Source: Hyphomicrobiaceae bacterium
GTDB taxonomy: Bacteria; Pseudomonadota; Alphaproteobacteria; Rhizobiales; Aestuariivirgaceae
Assembly (NCBI GenBank): GCA_900298995.1
Contig: OMIC01000037.1
Span: 102,690-166,689 of the forward strand
Reading direction: 5' to 3'
Length of the DNA stretch: 64,000 bases
In this document: piece after piece, positions 39,997-47,967 of the stretch
Layout of the letters: the number at the start of each line of letters is the position of its first letter
Numbering within the stretch: position 1 is the first letter of the stretch
Notes under the pieces: model-generated
Told to the model about the DNA's origin: nothing
Seen by the model: the letters and a program-made list of their open reading frames with translations, nothing else
The model's database searches: none
Program-made: the position numbers and the translations under genes

Positions 39997-40770
39997 GTGA
40001 GCTACCAGACCATCATTGTCGAAACCCGAGGCAAGACCGGGCTTGTGACCTTCAATCGCCCGCAGGCGCTCAATGCGCTGAATGAGGCGCTGATTGCCGA
40101 ACTCAACACCGCGCTTGTGGATTTCGAAACCAATCCGGAGATCGGCTGCACCGTGATCACCGGCAGCGAGAAGGCCTTCGCGGCGGGCGCCGATGTCAAG
40201 GAAATGGCTGAGAAAACCTATATCGAGGCCTATCTCGCCAGGTTCCTCGACGGCTGGACGCGCATTGCCGACACGCGCAAGCCGGTCATCGCCGCGGTGT
40301 CCGGCTTCTGTCTTGGCGGCGGGCTGGAACTTGCCATGATGTGCGATCTCATCGTCGCCTCTGAAACCGCGCGCTTCGCGCTTCCCGAAATCACGCTCGG
40401 CATCATGCCGGGGGCGGGCGGTACCCAACGCCTGCCGCGCTTCATCGGCAAGGCCAAGGCAATGGATCTCATCCTGACCGGCCGCATGATGGACGCAGCC
40501 GAAGCCGAGCGCGCCGGCCTCGTCTCGCGCGTCGTTGCGCCTGACAAGCTGCTCGCGGAAGCCCTTGCCGCAGCTGACAAAATCGCTTCCTATTCGCAGC
40601 CCATCGTGATGATGGCCAAGGAGACGGTCAACCGCGCGCAGGAGACATCGCTGGCCGAGGGTGCGCGCTTCGAGCGGCGGCTGTTCCTCTCGATGTTCGC
40701 CACCACAGACCAGAAGGAAGGCATGGACGCCTTCATCGCGAAGCGGAAGCCGGTGTTCCGCAATCGTTGA
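39997..40770 (+). CDS. Enoyl-CoA hydratase
   Basis: A 257-residue crotonase-fold protein with a GTG start. NRPQALNALNEAL, FAAGADVKEMA (oxyanion loop), SGFCLGGGLELAMMCDLIVA and LPEITLGIMPGAGGTQRLPR carry the two catalytic glutamates expected for true hydratases. It hydrates trans-2-enoyl-CoA. Adjacent genes are mutM (upstream) and acoABC, so it may belong to the latter transcription unit, or, as in many rhizobia, simply sit next to mutM. Confidence 0.92.
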   Translation: MSYQTIIVETRGKTGLVTFNRPQALNALNEALIAELNTALVDFETNPEIGCTVITGSEKAFAAGADVKEMAEKTYIEAYLARFLDGWTRIADTRKPVIAAVSGFCLGGGLELAMMCDLIVASETARFALPEITLGIMPGAGGTQRLPRFIGKAKAMDLILTGRMMDAAEAERAGLVSRVVAPDKLLAEALAAADKIASYSQPIVMMAKETVNRAQETSLAEGARFERRLFLSMFATTDQKEGMDAFIAKRKPVFRNR

Positions 40771-40832
40771 AAAAGCACTACGCGCAAGGTTGCGAATATG
40801 CCAAGAAAGCGCTGGATTTCCATGGAGTTGTC

Positions 40833-41855
40833 ATGACGGCTGGCGGAAACAAACTGCTTCTCGAACACTACCGCACCATGCGGCGCATCCGGAGCTTCGA
40901 GGAGCGCGTCAACGAACTGTTCGTGCGCGGGCAATCGGCAGGCTCCATGCTGCACATGTCCATTGGCGAGGAATCGATTGCCGGCGTGTGCCGCGCCATG
41001 GAGCCGGGCGACAGCTTCACCACCCATCACCGGGGTCATGGAATCTTCATCGCGCGGGGTGCGGACCCGAAGCGCATGATGAGTGAAATCGCCGGAAAAT
41101 CAGATGGTTACTGCTCGGGCAAGGGCGGCTCGATGCACATCGCCGACATGACGCTGGGCGCGCTCGGCGCCAATGCCATCGTCGGCGGCGGCATCCCGCA
41201 TGTGGTGGGGGCAGGGCTCTCCTACCGCAACCGCCGGCTTCCCCATGTCTCGGTTGCCTTCTTCGGCGATGGCGCCGCGCAGCAGGGCATCCTCTACGAG
41301 GCGATGAACATGGCGGCGCTGTGGAAGCTGCCCGTCGTCTTCTGCTGCATCAACAACCAGTATGGCATGGGCACCCGCATCGACCGCGCGGCTGCCAACC
41401 CCAATCTGCATGAACGCGCAATCGCCTGTGGACTCAACGGGTTAACCGTTGATGGCAGCGATGTTGAAGAGGTCCATGACGCGGCCGAACGCATCCTTGG
41501 CGCAGCGCGCAACGGCATGCCGGGCTTCATGGTCATCAACTGCTACCGCTTCTACGGGCATGCCCGCCTCGACAAGAGTCCCTACCGCGAGGAGAGCGAG
41601 GAGGTCGAAGGCCGCAAGCGTGATGCCCTTGCCAATGCGCGCAAGAAACTGCTGGCGCGGGCAACCGCGGATGATGCCATGCTGATGCAAATTGATGATG
41701 ATGCGGAAGCCGAAATGAATGCCGCCGTAGACCATGCGGTTGCTGCCCTGTCGCCGCCGGTAGACACCATGTTCCGTGACGTCTTCGCCGAGGGTGAGCC
41801 GCCGCCGCGTCCGCTGCGCCATCACCTCTCGATGATCCTCGGGGAGGGACGCTGA
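40833..41855 (+). CDS. acoA: Acetoin dehydrogenase-type E1 component, alpha subunit
   Basis: 340 residues from the ATG at 40833 (MTAGGNKLLLEHYRTM); the frame continues to a TTG at 40767 overlapping the hydratase gene. The thiamine diphosphate motif is GDGAAQQGILYEAMNMAAL through CCINNQYGMG, and KGGSMHIADMTLG is the E1-alpha substrate region. It pairs with the beta subunit next door. The acetoin assignment rests on the AcoC architecture downstream; a pyruvate-type substrate is possible. Confidence 0.87.
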   Translation: MTAGGNKLLLEHYRTMRRIRSFEERVNELFVRGQSAGSMLHMSIGEESIAGVCRAMEPGDSFTTHHRGHGIFIARGADPKRMMSEIAGKSDGYCSGKGGSMHIADMTLGALGANAIVGGGIPHVVGAGLSYRNRRLPHVSVAFFGDGAAQQGILYEAMNMAALWKLPVVFCCINNQYGMGTRIDRAAANPNLHERAIACGLNGLTVDGSDVEEVHDAAERILGAARNGMPGFMVINCYRFYGHARLDKSPYREESEEVEGRKRDALANARKKLLARATADDAMLMQIDDDAEAEMNAAVDHAVAALSPPVDTMFRDVFAEGEPPPRPLRHHLSMILGEGR

Positions 41856-42859
41856 TGGCCGCCGTCGAGACCACCTATCGCGAGGCGCTGCGCCAGGCGC
41901 TGATCGAGGCGATGACCGAGGATGAGACCGTCTTCGTCATGGGCGAGGAAGTGGGCCGCTACGGCGGCGCCTATGGCGTCACCAAGGGCCTGCTCGAGAT
42001 GTTCGGCGAGAACCGGGTGATCGACACGCCGATCGCCGAGGCGGGAATCGTCGGTGCCGCGGTCGGCGCGGCCATGACGGGTTCGCGGCCCGTCGTCGAA
42101 CTCATGTATATCGATTTCGCCGGGCTCACCATGGATCAGGTCGCCAATCAGGCGGCCAAGAGCCGCTACATGTTCGGCGGCCAGATCGGCGTGCCCATGG
42201 TACTGCGCATGCAGGGCGGCACCGGCCGCTCCGCCGCCGCGCAGCACTCGCAGTCGCTCGAATCCTGGTTCACCCATGTGCCGGGCCTGCGGGTCGTGAT
42301 GCCGGCCACGGTGAATGATGCCTATCACCTGCTGCGCATAGCGCTCAAATGCCCGGACCCGGTGATCTTCATCGAACACAAGGGTCTCTATGTGCGCAAG
42401 GGCACGCTCGACACCGAACGGCCTGACGGCGCCTGGGGCCAGTCTGTCATCCGGCGCGAGGGCGCGGACCTGACGATCGTCACCTATTCCAGGATGGTGT
42501 TCGAGGCGCTTGCCGCCGCCGAGACGCTCTCGGCGCAGGGCGTGTCGGCGGAGGTGATCGACATCCGCTGCCTCAACCCGCTCGATGACGAGACGCTGAT
42601 CCGCTCGGTGACGAAGACCGGCCGCGCCATGGTGGTCACCGAGTCGGTGATGACCTCGGGTTTCGCGGCGGAACTCTCGGCGCGCATCTCGGAACGCTGC
42701 TTCGAGCATCTCGAGGAACCCGTGCTGCGCGTCGCGGGAGAGGATATTCCGATCCCTGTGTCGCCGGCTCTCGAGCGAGGTGCTGTGCCATCGCCGCAGC
42801 TCATCGCCGAGACCGCGCTCTGGCTGGTCAGGAGGATTGCCCCGTCATGGGCCGCGTGA
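41855..42859 (+). CDS. acoB: Acetoin dehydrogenase-type E1 component, beta subunit
   Basis: 334 residues, the transketolase-like beta subunit: VFVMGEEVGRYGGAYGVTKGL, DTPIAEAGIVGAAVGAAMTG and GGTGRSAAAQHSQSLESWF are all typical. It starts on the last base of acoA and its end overlaps acoC by 13 bases. Together with AcoA it performs the thiamine-dependent cleavage of acetoin (or decarboxylation of a 2-oxoacid) and transfers the acyl group to the lipoyl arm of AcoC. Confidence 0.9.
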   Translation: MAAVETTYREALRQALIEAMTEDETVFVMGEEVGRYGGAYGVTKGLLEMFGENRVIDTPIAEAGIVGAAVGAAMTGSRPVVELMYIDFAGLTMDQVANQAAKSRYMFGGQIGVPMVLRMQGGTGRSAAAQHSQSLESWFTHVPGLRVVMPATVNDAYHLLRIALKCPDPVIFIEHKGLYVRKGTLDTERPDGAWGQSVIRREGADLTIVTYSRMVFEALAAAETLSAQGVSAEVIDIRCLNPLDDETLIRSVTKTGRAMVVTESVMTSGFAAELSARISERCFEHLEEPVLRVAGEDIPIPVSPALERGAVPSPQLIAETALWLVRRIAPSWAA

Positions 42860-44061
42860 TCGAGATGCCGCTTCCCCGTCTGGGGGAGACCATGGAGGAA
42901 GGCCGCATCGGCATGATCCTGAAGAAGCCCGGCGAGGCCTTCAGGCGCGGCGAAACCCTGCTCGAGGTCGAGAGCGACAAGACGACGGTCGAGGTGCCGG
43001 CCCTGCAGGACGGCGTTCTCGTCGAATGGCTGGTGGCGAGCGACCAGCTCGTTCCCGTCGAAAGCGCCATTGCCCGCATCGAGATCGAGGGCGAGGCGGT
43101 CTCCGAGGTGAAGGTGCAGGCAGCCGCCGCGCCCGCCGCGGCCCCGGCCCTCCGGATGGAGAGGACGGCTGCGCCCGTCATGGGTGCGCGCCCGCGCGCC
43201 TCGACCGCAGCCCGCGCCGAGGCCCGCCGCAGGGGCATTGATCTTGGCGGATTGCAGGGCAGTGGCCGCAACGGCCGCATCACGCGGGGCGATCTCGCCT
43301 CCGCGGCGCGGCCTGCCCGCGCGAGCTATCATGCCGAAACGGCGTCCGGCCGCATCTTCATCCGCGACTGGGCCGCCCAGGGCCCGGAGAGGGGCGTGGT
43401 TCTGCTGCTGCATGGGCTGTTTGCCGATTCGCAGGGCTTCACCAGCCTGGCGCGCAAGCTGGCGGCGAGGGGCTATCGCGTGATGGCGCCCGATCTTCCC
43501 GGCCATGGCGCGACGCAATCGCCGGCGGCTGCACCCGAAGCCATTGCCGATGCCATCCGGGCGGGTCTGCCGCCGCTGCGCTTTCACCTCCTCGGACATT
43601 CCTTCGGCGCGGTGGTGGCCGCGCATCTCATCGACTGGGCGCAATCGCTCACGCTGCTGGCGCCTGCGGGCTGCGGCGAGGAGATCAACGGCGCCTTTGT
43701 GGCCGCCATGCTGGCGGGCGATCTCGAGCGTGCCAGCGGCTTTCTCGGGGAGGAGATTCCGCCCGATGCCCGCGCGGGGCTTCTGGCGCATCTCGACACC
43801 CATGGCGGACCGTTGCGCGCCATCAGCTCGGAACTAGCCGAGGGCGGCCGCCAGAGGCTTTCCATCCTGACCCGGCTGGCGGCCGCGCGCATTCCCGTCG
43901 CGGCGGTGTTCATGCGCGATGATGCGGTGATCCCGGCTCATCACGCGCTCAACATGCCCTTCAATGTCGCGGTGCATGTGCTGCCGGGGGCGGGTCATCT
44001 GCCGCACTGGCGCGCCCCGGATCTGGTGGCGGGCCTGTTCGACCCGCGCAGCGCGCGCTGA
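42847..44061 (+). CDS. acoC: AcoC-like E2: lipoyl domain, E3-binding domain and alpha/beta-hydrolase
   Basis: 404 residues. A lipoyl domain occupies 1-80 with the lipoylated Lys about 45 in VESDKTTVEV. A peripheral-subunit-binding segment follows at about 115-150 (ASTAARAEARRRGIDL, GSGRNGRITRGDL). The C-terminal 230 residues are an alpha/beta-hydrolase fold with a complete putative triad (GHSFGAV, MRDDAVIP, GAGHLPHW) instead of the usual chloramphenicol-acetyltransferase-like core. This layout is known for AcoC of acetoin-cleaving systems. No E3 or acoX gene is nearby; a housekeeping E3 would be needed. Confidence 0.88.
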   Translation: MGRVIEMPLPRLGETMEEGRIGMILKKPGEAFRRGETLLEVESDKTTVEVPALQDGVLVEWLVASDQLVPVESAIARIEIEGEAVSEVKVQAAAAPAAAPALRMERTAAPVMGARPRASTAARAEARRRGIDLGGLQGSGRNGRITRGDLASAARPARASYHAETASGRIFIRDWAAQGPERGVVLLLHGLFADSQGFTSLARKLAARGYRVMAPDLPGHGATQSPAAAPEAIADAIRAGLPPLRFHLLGHSFGAVVAAHLIDWAQSLTLLAPAGCGEEINGAFVAAMLAGDLERASGFLGEEIPPDARAGLLAHLDTHGGPLRAISSELAEGGRQRLSILTRLAAARIPVAAVFMRDDAVIPAHHALNMPFNVAVHVLPGAGHLPHWRAPDLVAGLFDPRSAR

Positions 44062-44122
44062 GCGGGCGCCGCCTGCCCGCGCCGGGAGTCTGGCGTGGCA
44101 TCTTCGGCGAGCGCTGAAGAAG

Positions 44123-44146
44123 ACCCCCGGGTCGAAGCCCGGGGGT
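44123..44146. repeat. Perfect 9-bp hairpin, possible dispersed palindrome or bidirectional terminator
   Basis: ACCCCCGGG (44123-44131) and CCCGGGGGT (44138-44146) are perfect inverted copies around the loop TCGAAG. It lies between convergent acoC and the crystallin-type dehydrogenase gene. No T-run follows, so an intrinsic terminator is uncertain; its look resembles short dispersed palindromes common in alphaproteobacterial intergenic regions. Confidence 0.55.
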
Positions 44147-44174
44147 GACGGGGTTGGGGATATGTACGCCGGGT

Positions 44175-44209
44175 TCCTTCGCCCGTCGGCGCAGCCGATG
44201 CGAGAAGGA
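44175..44209. repeat. Second interrupted palindrome in the same convergent gap
   Basis: TCCTTC (44175-44180) pairs with GAAGGA (44204-44209), and TCGGC (44186-44190) with GCCGA (44194-44198), separated by a partly paired 5x5 internal loop. It starts 29 bases after the first hairpin. Two stacked palindromes in a 182-nt convergent gap look like REP-type elements; together they may terminate transcription from both sides. Confidence 0.45.
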
Positions 44210-44243
44210 CGAGGCGGGGACATGTGCTCTGGCGGACGCCTGG

Positions 44244-45176
44244 CTAGGATGTCTTGTCTTCCGCGCGCTTGTGGGCGGCCAGCGCCATCATCCGCCGGTC
44301 ACGGCGGGCCGTGGCCTCGCCGAGCCTGTCGAGGGGCAGTCTGGCGCGGCGCGCGGCATCGAGCGTTGCGGCGATGGTGTCGGGCCAGGGCGCGGCTGCG
44401 GCCTGGCTGTCGCCGATGCGGCGGATGGTGGGGCCGTAGCGCGCCACATAGTCGGCAACACCGCCGGGCGCGTTGAGGTCGATGGTCTCGATCGGTCCCA
44501 TGAAGCTCCAGCGCAGCGCCAGGCCCTCGGTGACGGTCTTGTCGAGATCATCCGGGCTCACATAGCCGTCCGCAATCAGGCGGAAGGCCTCGTTGAGCAG
44601 GGCGAGCTGCAGACGGTTGAGAATGAAGCCCTCGATCTCGCGCCGCACCGTGATGGGTGTCATGCCGCAACCGGCCATGAAGGCCTGCGCCCGCGACAGC
44701 GTTGCGGGCGCGGTGAAGTCCGCGCCGCAGAGCTCGACGATGGGCGCCAGATGCGGCGGGTTGAGCGGGTGGGCGACGAGGCAGCGCGCGCGGCTGGCGA
44801 GAGCGCCGAAAATGATGGACGGCATGATCGCCGATGTCGAACTCGAGAAGAGTGCGTCCGGCGGCGCCAGTGTCTCGACCTCGGCGAAGAGCCTCTGTTT
44901 CGGCGCGGCCTGCTCGACGATGCTTTCCTGCACGAGGTCCGCTCCGGAAAGGGCATCGGCCAGGCCTGCCGCGCTGTGGATGCGCGAGCCGATCGCCTCC
45001 GGATCGCCGATGAGACCCGCCGCCGCCATCTCGGGCAGGGTGCGCGCGATGTGAGCGAGCGCCCGGCCGGGCTGGGCGTCGTCCTGATCCCACAGGACCA
45101 CCTCATGGCCGCCCCGGGCGAAAACCATGGCCCAGGAGCGTCCGATCAGGCCCGAACCGAGGATTGCCGTCTTCAT
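44244..45176 (-). CDS. 3-hydroxyacyl-CoA dehydrogenase-like / lambda-crystallin-type (L-gulonate 3-dehydrogenase-like) oxidoreductase
   Basis: 310 residues from ATG 45176. The NAD-binding loop is AILGSGLIGRSWAMVFARGG, then SSSTSAIMPS and AHPLNPPHLAPIVELCG, the latter typical of the lambda-crystallin branch of 3-hydroxyacyl-CoA dehydrogenases. Members oxidise L-gulonate, carnitine or similar 3-hydroxy acids. ATGA overlap with the upstream aldo/keto reductase indicates coupled translation, which favours a sugar-acid rather than a fatty acyl-CoA substrate. Substrate not determinable from the sequence. Confidence 0.83.
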   Translation of the reverse strand: MKTAILGSGLIGRSWAMVFARGGHEVVLWDQDDAQPGRALAHIARTLPEMAAAGLIGDPEAIGSRIHSAAGLADALSGADLVQESIVEQAAPKQRLFAEVETLAPPDALFSSSTSAIMPSIIFGALASRARCLVAHPLNPPHLAPIVELCGADFTAPATLSRAQAFMAGCGMTPITVRREIEGFILNRLQLALLNEAFRLIADGYVSPDDLDKTVTEGLALRWSFMGPIETIDLNAPGGVADYVARYGPTIRRIGDSQAAAAPWPDTIAATLDAARRARLPLDRLGEATARRDRRMMALAAHKRAEDKTS

Positions 45177-46198
45177 GGCGTCACCGGCGCTGCGGGGTGG
45201 AGCAGGCCCTCGGCCTTGAGCGCCCGCCACACCTCCTTTGGAATCCTGGCCGCGAGGCTTGCCACGTTGCGGGCAACCTCCCGGGGGGTCACGCCGCCCG
45301 GAATGACGCTCACCACCTGCGGATGATGCATGGGAAAGCGCAGCGCCGCATCCGCCAGCTTCACCCCGTGCCGCCGGCAGACAGCCTCGATCCTCGCCAC
45401 GCGCGCGCGGATGGCGCGCGGCGCCGGGGCATAGTCATAGCGGGCGCCTGGCTTCGGGCCCGTGGCGAGAATGCCTGAATTGAAGGGGCCGCCCAGCACG
45501 ATGCCGATGCCGCGCGCCTCGCACAGCGGCAGGAAGGACGCCAGCGCCTCCTGCTCGAGCAGCGTATAGCGTCCGGCGAGGAGAAAGATGTCGAAGTCGG
45601 CCGCACGCGCGAGCCGCTCGGCCACCTGCCATTCATTGACGCCCGGTCCGAAGGCCTTGATGACCTTCTGGTCCCTGAGCTTCTCGAGCGCCTTGCAGCC
45701 GCTGGCCAGCAGCGTCTTCACATGTCCGTCCAGAACCTCGGCCGTCCGGTGGTTGTAGATGTCGATGTCGTGGACGAAGAGGACGTCGATCGAGTCGACG
45801 CCCAGCCGCTCGAGTGAAAACTCGACCGACCGCATGATGCCGTCGTGGCTGTAGTCATAGCGTTCCCGGCGCGCGGGCGTGGCGAAGAACTTTCCGATGC
45901 CGGTGCGCTGCCCGGGTGCGCAGCGCTCGAGCAGCCGCCCCACCTTGGTGGACAGCACATAGTCGCTGCGCGTCCTGCCATGGAGAAACCGGTTGAGGCG
46001 CGTTTCCGCGAGGCCGAGGCCATAGAGCGGAGCGGTGTCGAAATAGCGGATGCCGAGAGACCAGGCGGCCTCCAGCGTCTTCTGCGCCGCCTCGGGGTCG
46101 ATGGGCTGGAAGAGATTGCCGATCGGCGCGGTGCCGAACCCCAGATCGGTGAAGCCGATGACCGCGCCCGATGGGGCCTTGAACTTGCGTCTGTGCAT
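45173..46198 (-). CDS. Aldo/keto reductase (D-threo-aldose/L-fucose dehydrogenase-like)
   Basis: 341 residues, TIM-barrel aldo/keto reductase with catalytic Tyr and Asp in RYFDTAPLYGLGLAETRLN, Lys in LSTKVGRLL and His in LFVHDID. The cofactor end (SVIPGGVTPREVARN) is that of the clade including D-threo-aldose 1-dehydrogenase, L-fucose dehydrogenase and pyridoxal dehydrogenase. It probably oxidises an aldose to its lactone. Divergent from the uxaA-like gene, with a palindrome between, and coupled to the crystallin-type dehydrogenase. Confidence 0.85.
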   Translation of the reverse strand: MHRRKFKAPSGAVIGFTDLGFGTAPIGNLFQPIDPEAAQKTLEAAWSLGIRYFDTAPLYGLGLAETRLNRFLHGRTRSDYVLSTKVGRLLERCAPGQRTGIGKFFATPARRERYDYSHDGIMRSVEFSLERLGVDSIDVLFVHDIDIYNHRTAEVLDGHVKTLLASGCKALEKLRDQKVIKAFGPGVNEWQVAERLARAADFDIFLLAGRYTLLEQEALASFLPLCEARGIGIVLGGPFNSGILATGPKPGARYDYAPAPRAIRARVARIEAVCRRHGVKLADAALRFPMHHPQVVSVIPGGVTPREVARNVASLAARIPKEVWRALKAEGLLHPAAPVTP

Positions 46199-46283
46199 GG
46201 GTCGTGACGTCCTGGGATGCGTGGGCCGGGCGCCCTGGCCGCCGCCCGGAAGAAATCCTGTATTGCGGCCGGAATGGCCATGC

Positions 46284-46293
46284 TAACATGTTA
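46284..46293. promoter_or_regulatory. Perfect palindrome TAACATGTTA, candidate operator
   Basis: A 10-bp perfect palindrome in the 145-nt divergent region between the aldo/keto reductase gene and the uxaA-like gene, embedded in otherwise GC-rich DNA. Its position, about 50 bases before the uxaA start and 86 before the reductase start, suits a shared operator, for example for a GntR- or LacI-type regulator. No regulator gene is adjacent, so the binding protein is unknown. Confidence 0.4.
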
Positions 46294-46343
46294 ATCCTAT
46301 TCCCATTCCGGGCAAGCCCCGGCCGGAGACAGCGAGACCCGAC

Positions 46344-47879
46344 ATGATTGCCAGTGTTCCGAAGACATCCCGCATGCTGCGCCTGTCGCCCGAGGACAAT
46401 GTCCTCGTGGCCATCGACACGGTCGAGAAGGGAACCACCGCCGCAGAGGGCATCGTGGCCCTCGATCGCATCGGCAAGGGCCACAAGATGGCAGCCGCCG
46501 ACATCCGCAGCGGCGAGGCCGTGCGCAAGTTCGGCCAGATCATCGGCTTCGCCAGGCAGGACGTCGCCAGGGGCAGCTGGGTGCATGAGCACAACACGGG
46601 CGTTCATGATTTTGCCCGCGACTATGCCTTTGCCGAGGACGCGCGCCCCGAGGACATCCTGCCGCTCGACAGGCAGGCGAGTTTCCAGGGCATCCGGCGG
46701 GCCAATGGCAAGGTCGGCACGCGCAACTACATCGGCGTGCTGACGTCCGTGAACTGTTCGGCGACGGTTGCAGGCTTCATCGCCGAGGAGGTCAAGCGCT
46801 CCGGCATGCTGGACGCCTATCCCAACATCGATGGCATCGTCGCGCTCAAGATGGACAATGGCTGCGTCATCGACTACCGCGGCGCGATCTTCGACATCCT
46901 CAAGCGCACGGCCTGGGGCTATGCCACCAATCCCAACATGGGCGGCGTGCTGATGGTGGGGCTGGGCTGCGAGGGTTTCCAGATCCCGCGCTTCAAGGAA
47001 GCCTATGGCGTCACGGAAAGCGAAATCTTCCGTACAATGACGATCCAGGAGACCGGCGGCACGCGCAAGACGGTGGCCGCGGGGGTGGCGGCGATCCGCG
47101 AGATGCTGCCGCATGTCAACGCCGTGAGGCGCGAGACCTGCCATGCCTCCGATCTCATCGTGGCGCTGCAGTGCGGCGGCTCGGACGGCTATTCCGGCAT
47201 CACGGCCAATCCGGCGCTAGGCGCGGCCGTGGACATCCTGGTGCGGCATGGCGGCACCGGCATCCTCTCCGAGACGCCCGAGATCTATGGCGCCGAGCAT
47301 CTGCTCACCCGGCGTGCCGCAAACCGCGCGGTGGGCGAGAAACTCGTCGACATCATCAAGTGGTGGGAAGACTACACCCGCCGCAACAACATGGAGATGA
47401 ACAACAATCCCTCGCCCGGCAACAAGCTTGGCGGCCTCACCACGATCCTCGAGAAGTCGCTGGGCGCGGCCGCCAAGGGCGGGACCACGACCTTGCGCGA
47501 TGTCTACCGCTATGCCGAACCCGTGACAGCCAAGGGCTTCGTCTTCATGGACACGCCGGGCTATGATCCGGTCGCGGCGACGGGGCAGGTGGCGGGCGGC
47601 GCAAATCTCCTGTGCTTCACGACCGGACGCGGCTCGGCCTATGGCTGCAAGCCGGTGCCCTCGATCAAGCTCGCCACCAACACCGACATCTATACCCGCA
47701 TGATCGACGACATGGATATCAACTGCGGCGACATCCTCGATGGCGTCACGATCGAGGAGAAGGGCCGCCAGATCTTCGAGCTGATGCTGAAGGTGGCCTC
47801 CGGCCAGCGCACCAAGTCGGAGGAGCTGGGCTATGGCGACAATGAATATGTGCCTTGGCACGTCGGCGCCATGATGTGA
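46344..47879 (+). CDS. UxaA-family sugar-acid dehydratase (altronate/galactarate dehydratase-like)
   Basis: 511 residues, full-length form. Residues 10-100 are the SAF-type N-terminal domain (DNVLVAIDTVEKGTT to GSWVHEHN). The rest is the catalytic domain with KVGTRNYIGVLTSVNCSATVA, LKMDNGC, GLGCEG, QCGGSDGYSGITANPALG and TTGRGSAYG. These dehydrate altronate, galactarate or related aldonates/aldarates to 2-keto-3-deoxy acids using iron. Divergent from the aldo/keto reductase and crystallin-type dehydrogenase genes, suggesting a joint sugar oxidation route. No transporter or aldolase is linked. ATG at 46344 is followed by MLRLSPEDN as an alternative. Confidence 0.9.
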   Translation: MIASVPKTSRMLRLSPEDNVLVAIDTVEKGTTAAEGIVALDRIGKGHKMAAADIRSGEAVRKFGQIIGFARQDVARGSWVHEHNTGVHDFARDYAFAEDARPEDILPLDRQASFQGIRRANGKVGTRNYIGVLTSVNCSATVAGFIAEEVKRSGMLDAYPNIDGIVALKMDNGCVIDYRGAIFDILKRTAWGYATNPNMGGVLMVGLGCEGFQIPRFKEAYGVTESEIFRTMTIQETGGTRKTVAAGVAAIREMLPHVNAVRRETCHASDLIVALQCGGSDGYSGITANPALGAAVDILVRHGGTGILSETPEIYGAEHLLTRRAANRAVGEKLVDIIKWWEDYTRRNNMEMNNNPSPGNKLGGLTTILEKSLGAAAKGGTTTLRDVYRYAEPVTAKGFVFMDTPGYDPVAATGQVAGGANLLCFTTGRGSAYGCKPVPSIKLATNTDIYTRMIDDMDINCGDILDGVTIEEKGRQIFELMLKVASGQRTKSEELGYGDNEYVPWHVGAMM

Positions 47880-47967
47880 GCCGGGCCGGCGCCGCGCCCG
47901 CAGGGCCGGTTCACCAATCGTCAAGACGCGGTCGTTAACCCTTCGGGCCAGGAGGGCATGCCGCAGC

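Noticed and set aside
42484..43803. A 439-codon minus-strand frame over acoB and acoC
   Set aside because: It is an antisense artefact of high GC3; low-complexity Arg/Gly/Ala composition and no motifs.
45855..47144. A 429-codon minus-strand frame crossing the reductase-uxaA gap
   Set aside because: It runs antisense through uxaA and out of frame through the reductase gene; its ending reproduces no family motif.
47880..47967. A CtrA box at GTTAAC upstream of the PBP gene
   Set aside because: The first half-site TTAA seven bases upstream is missing.
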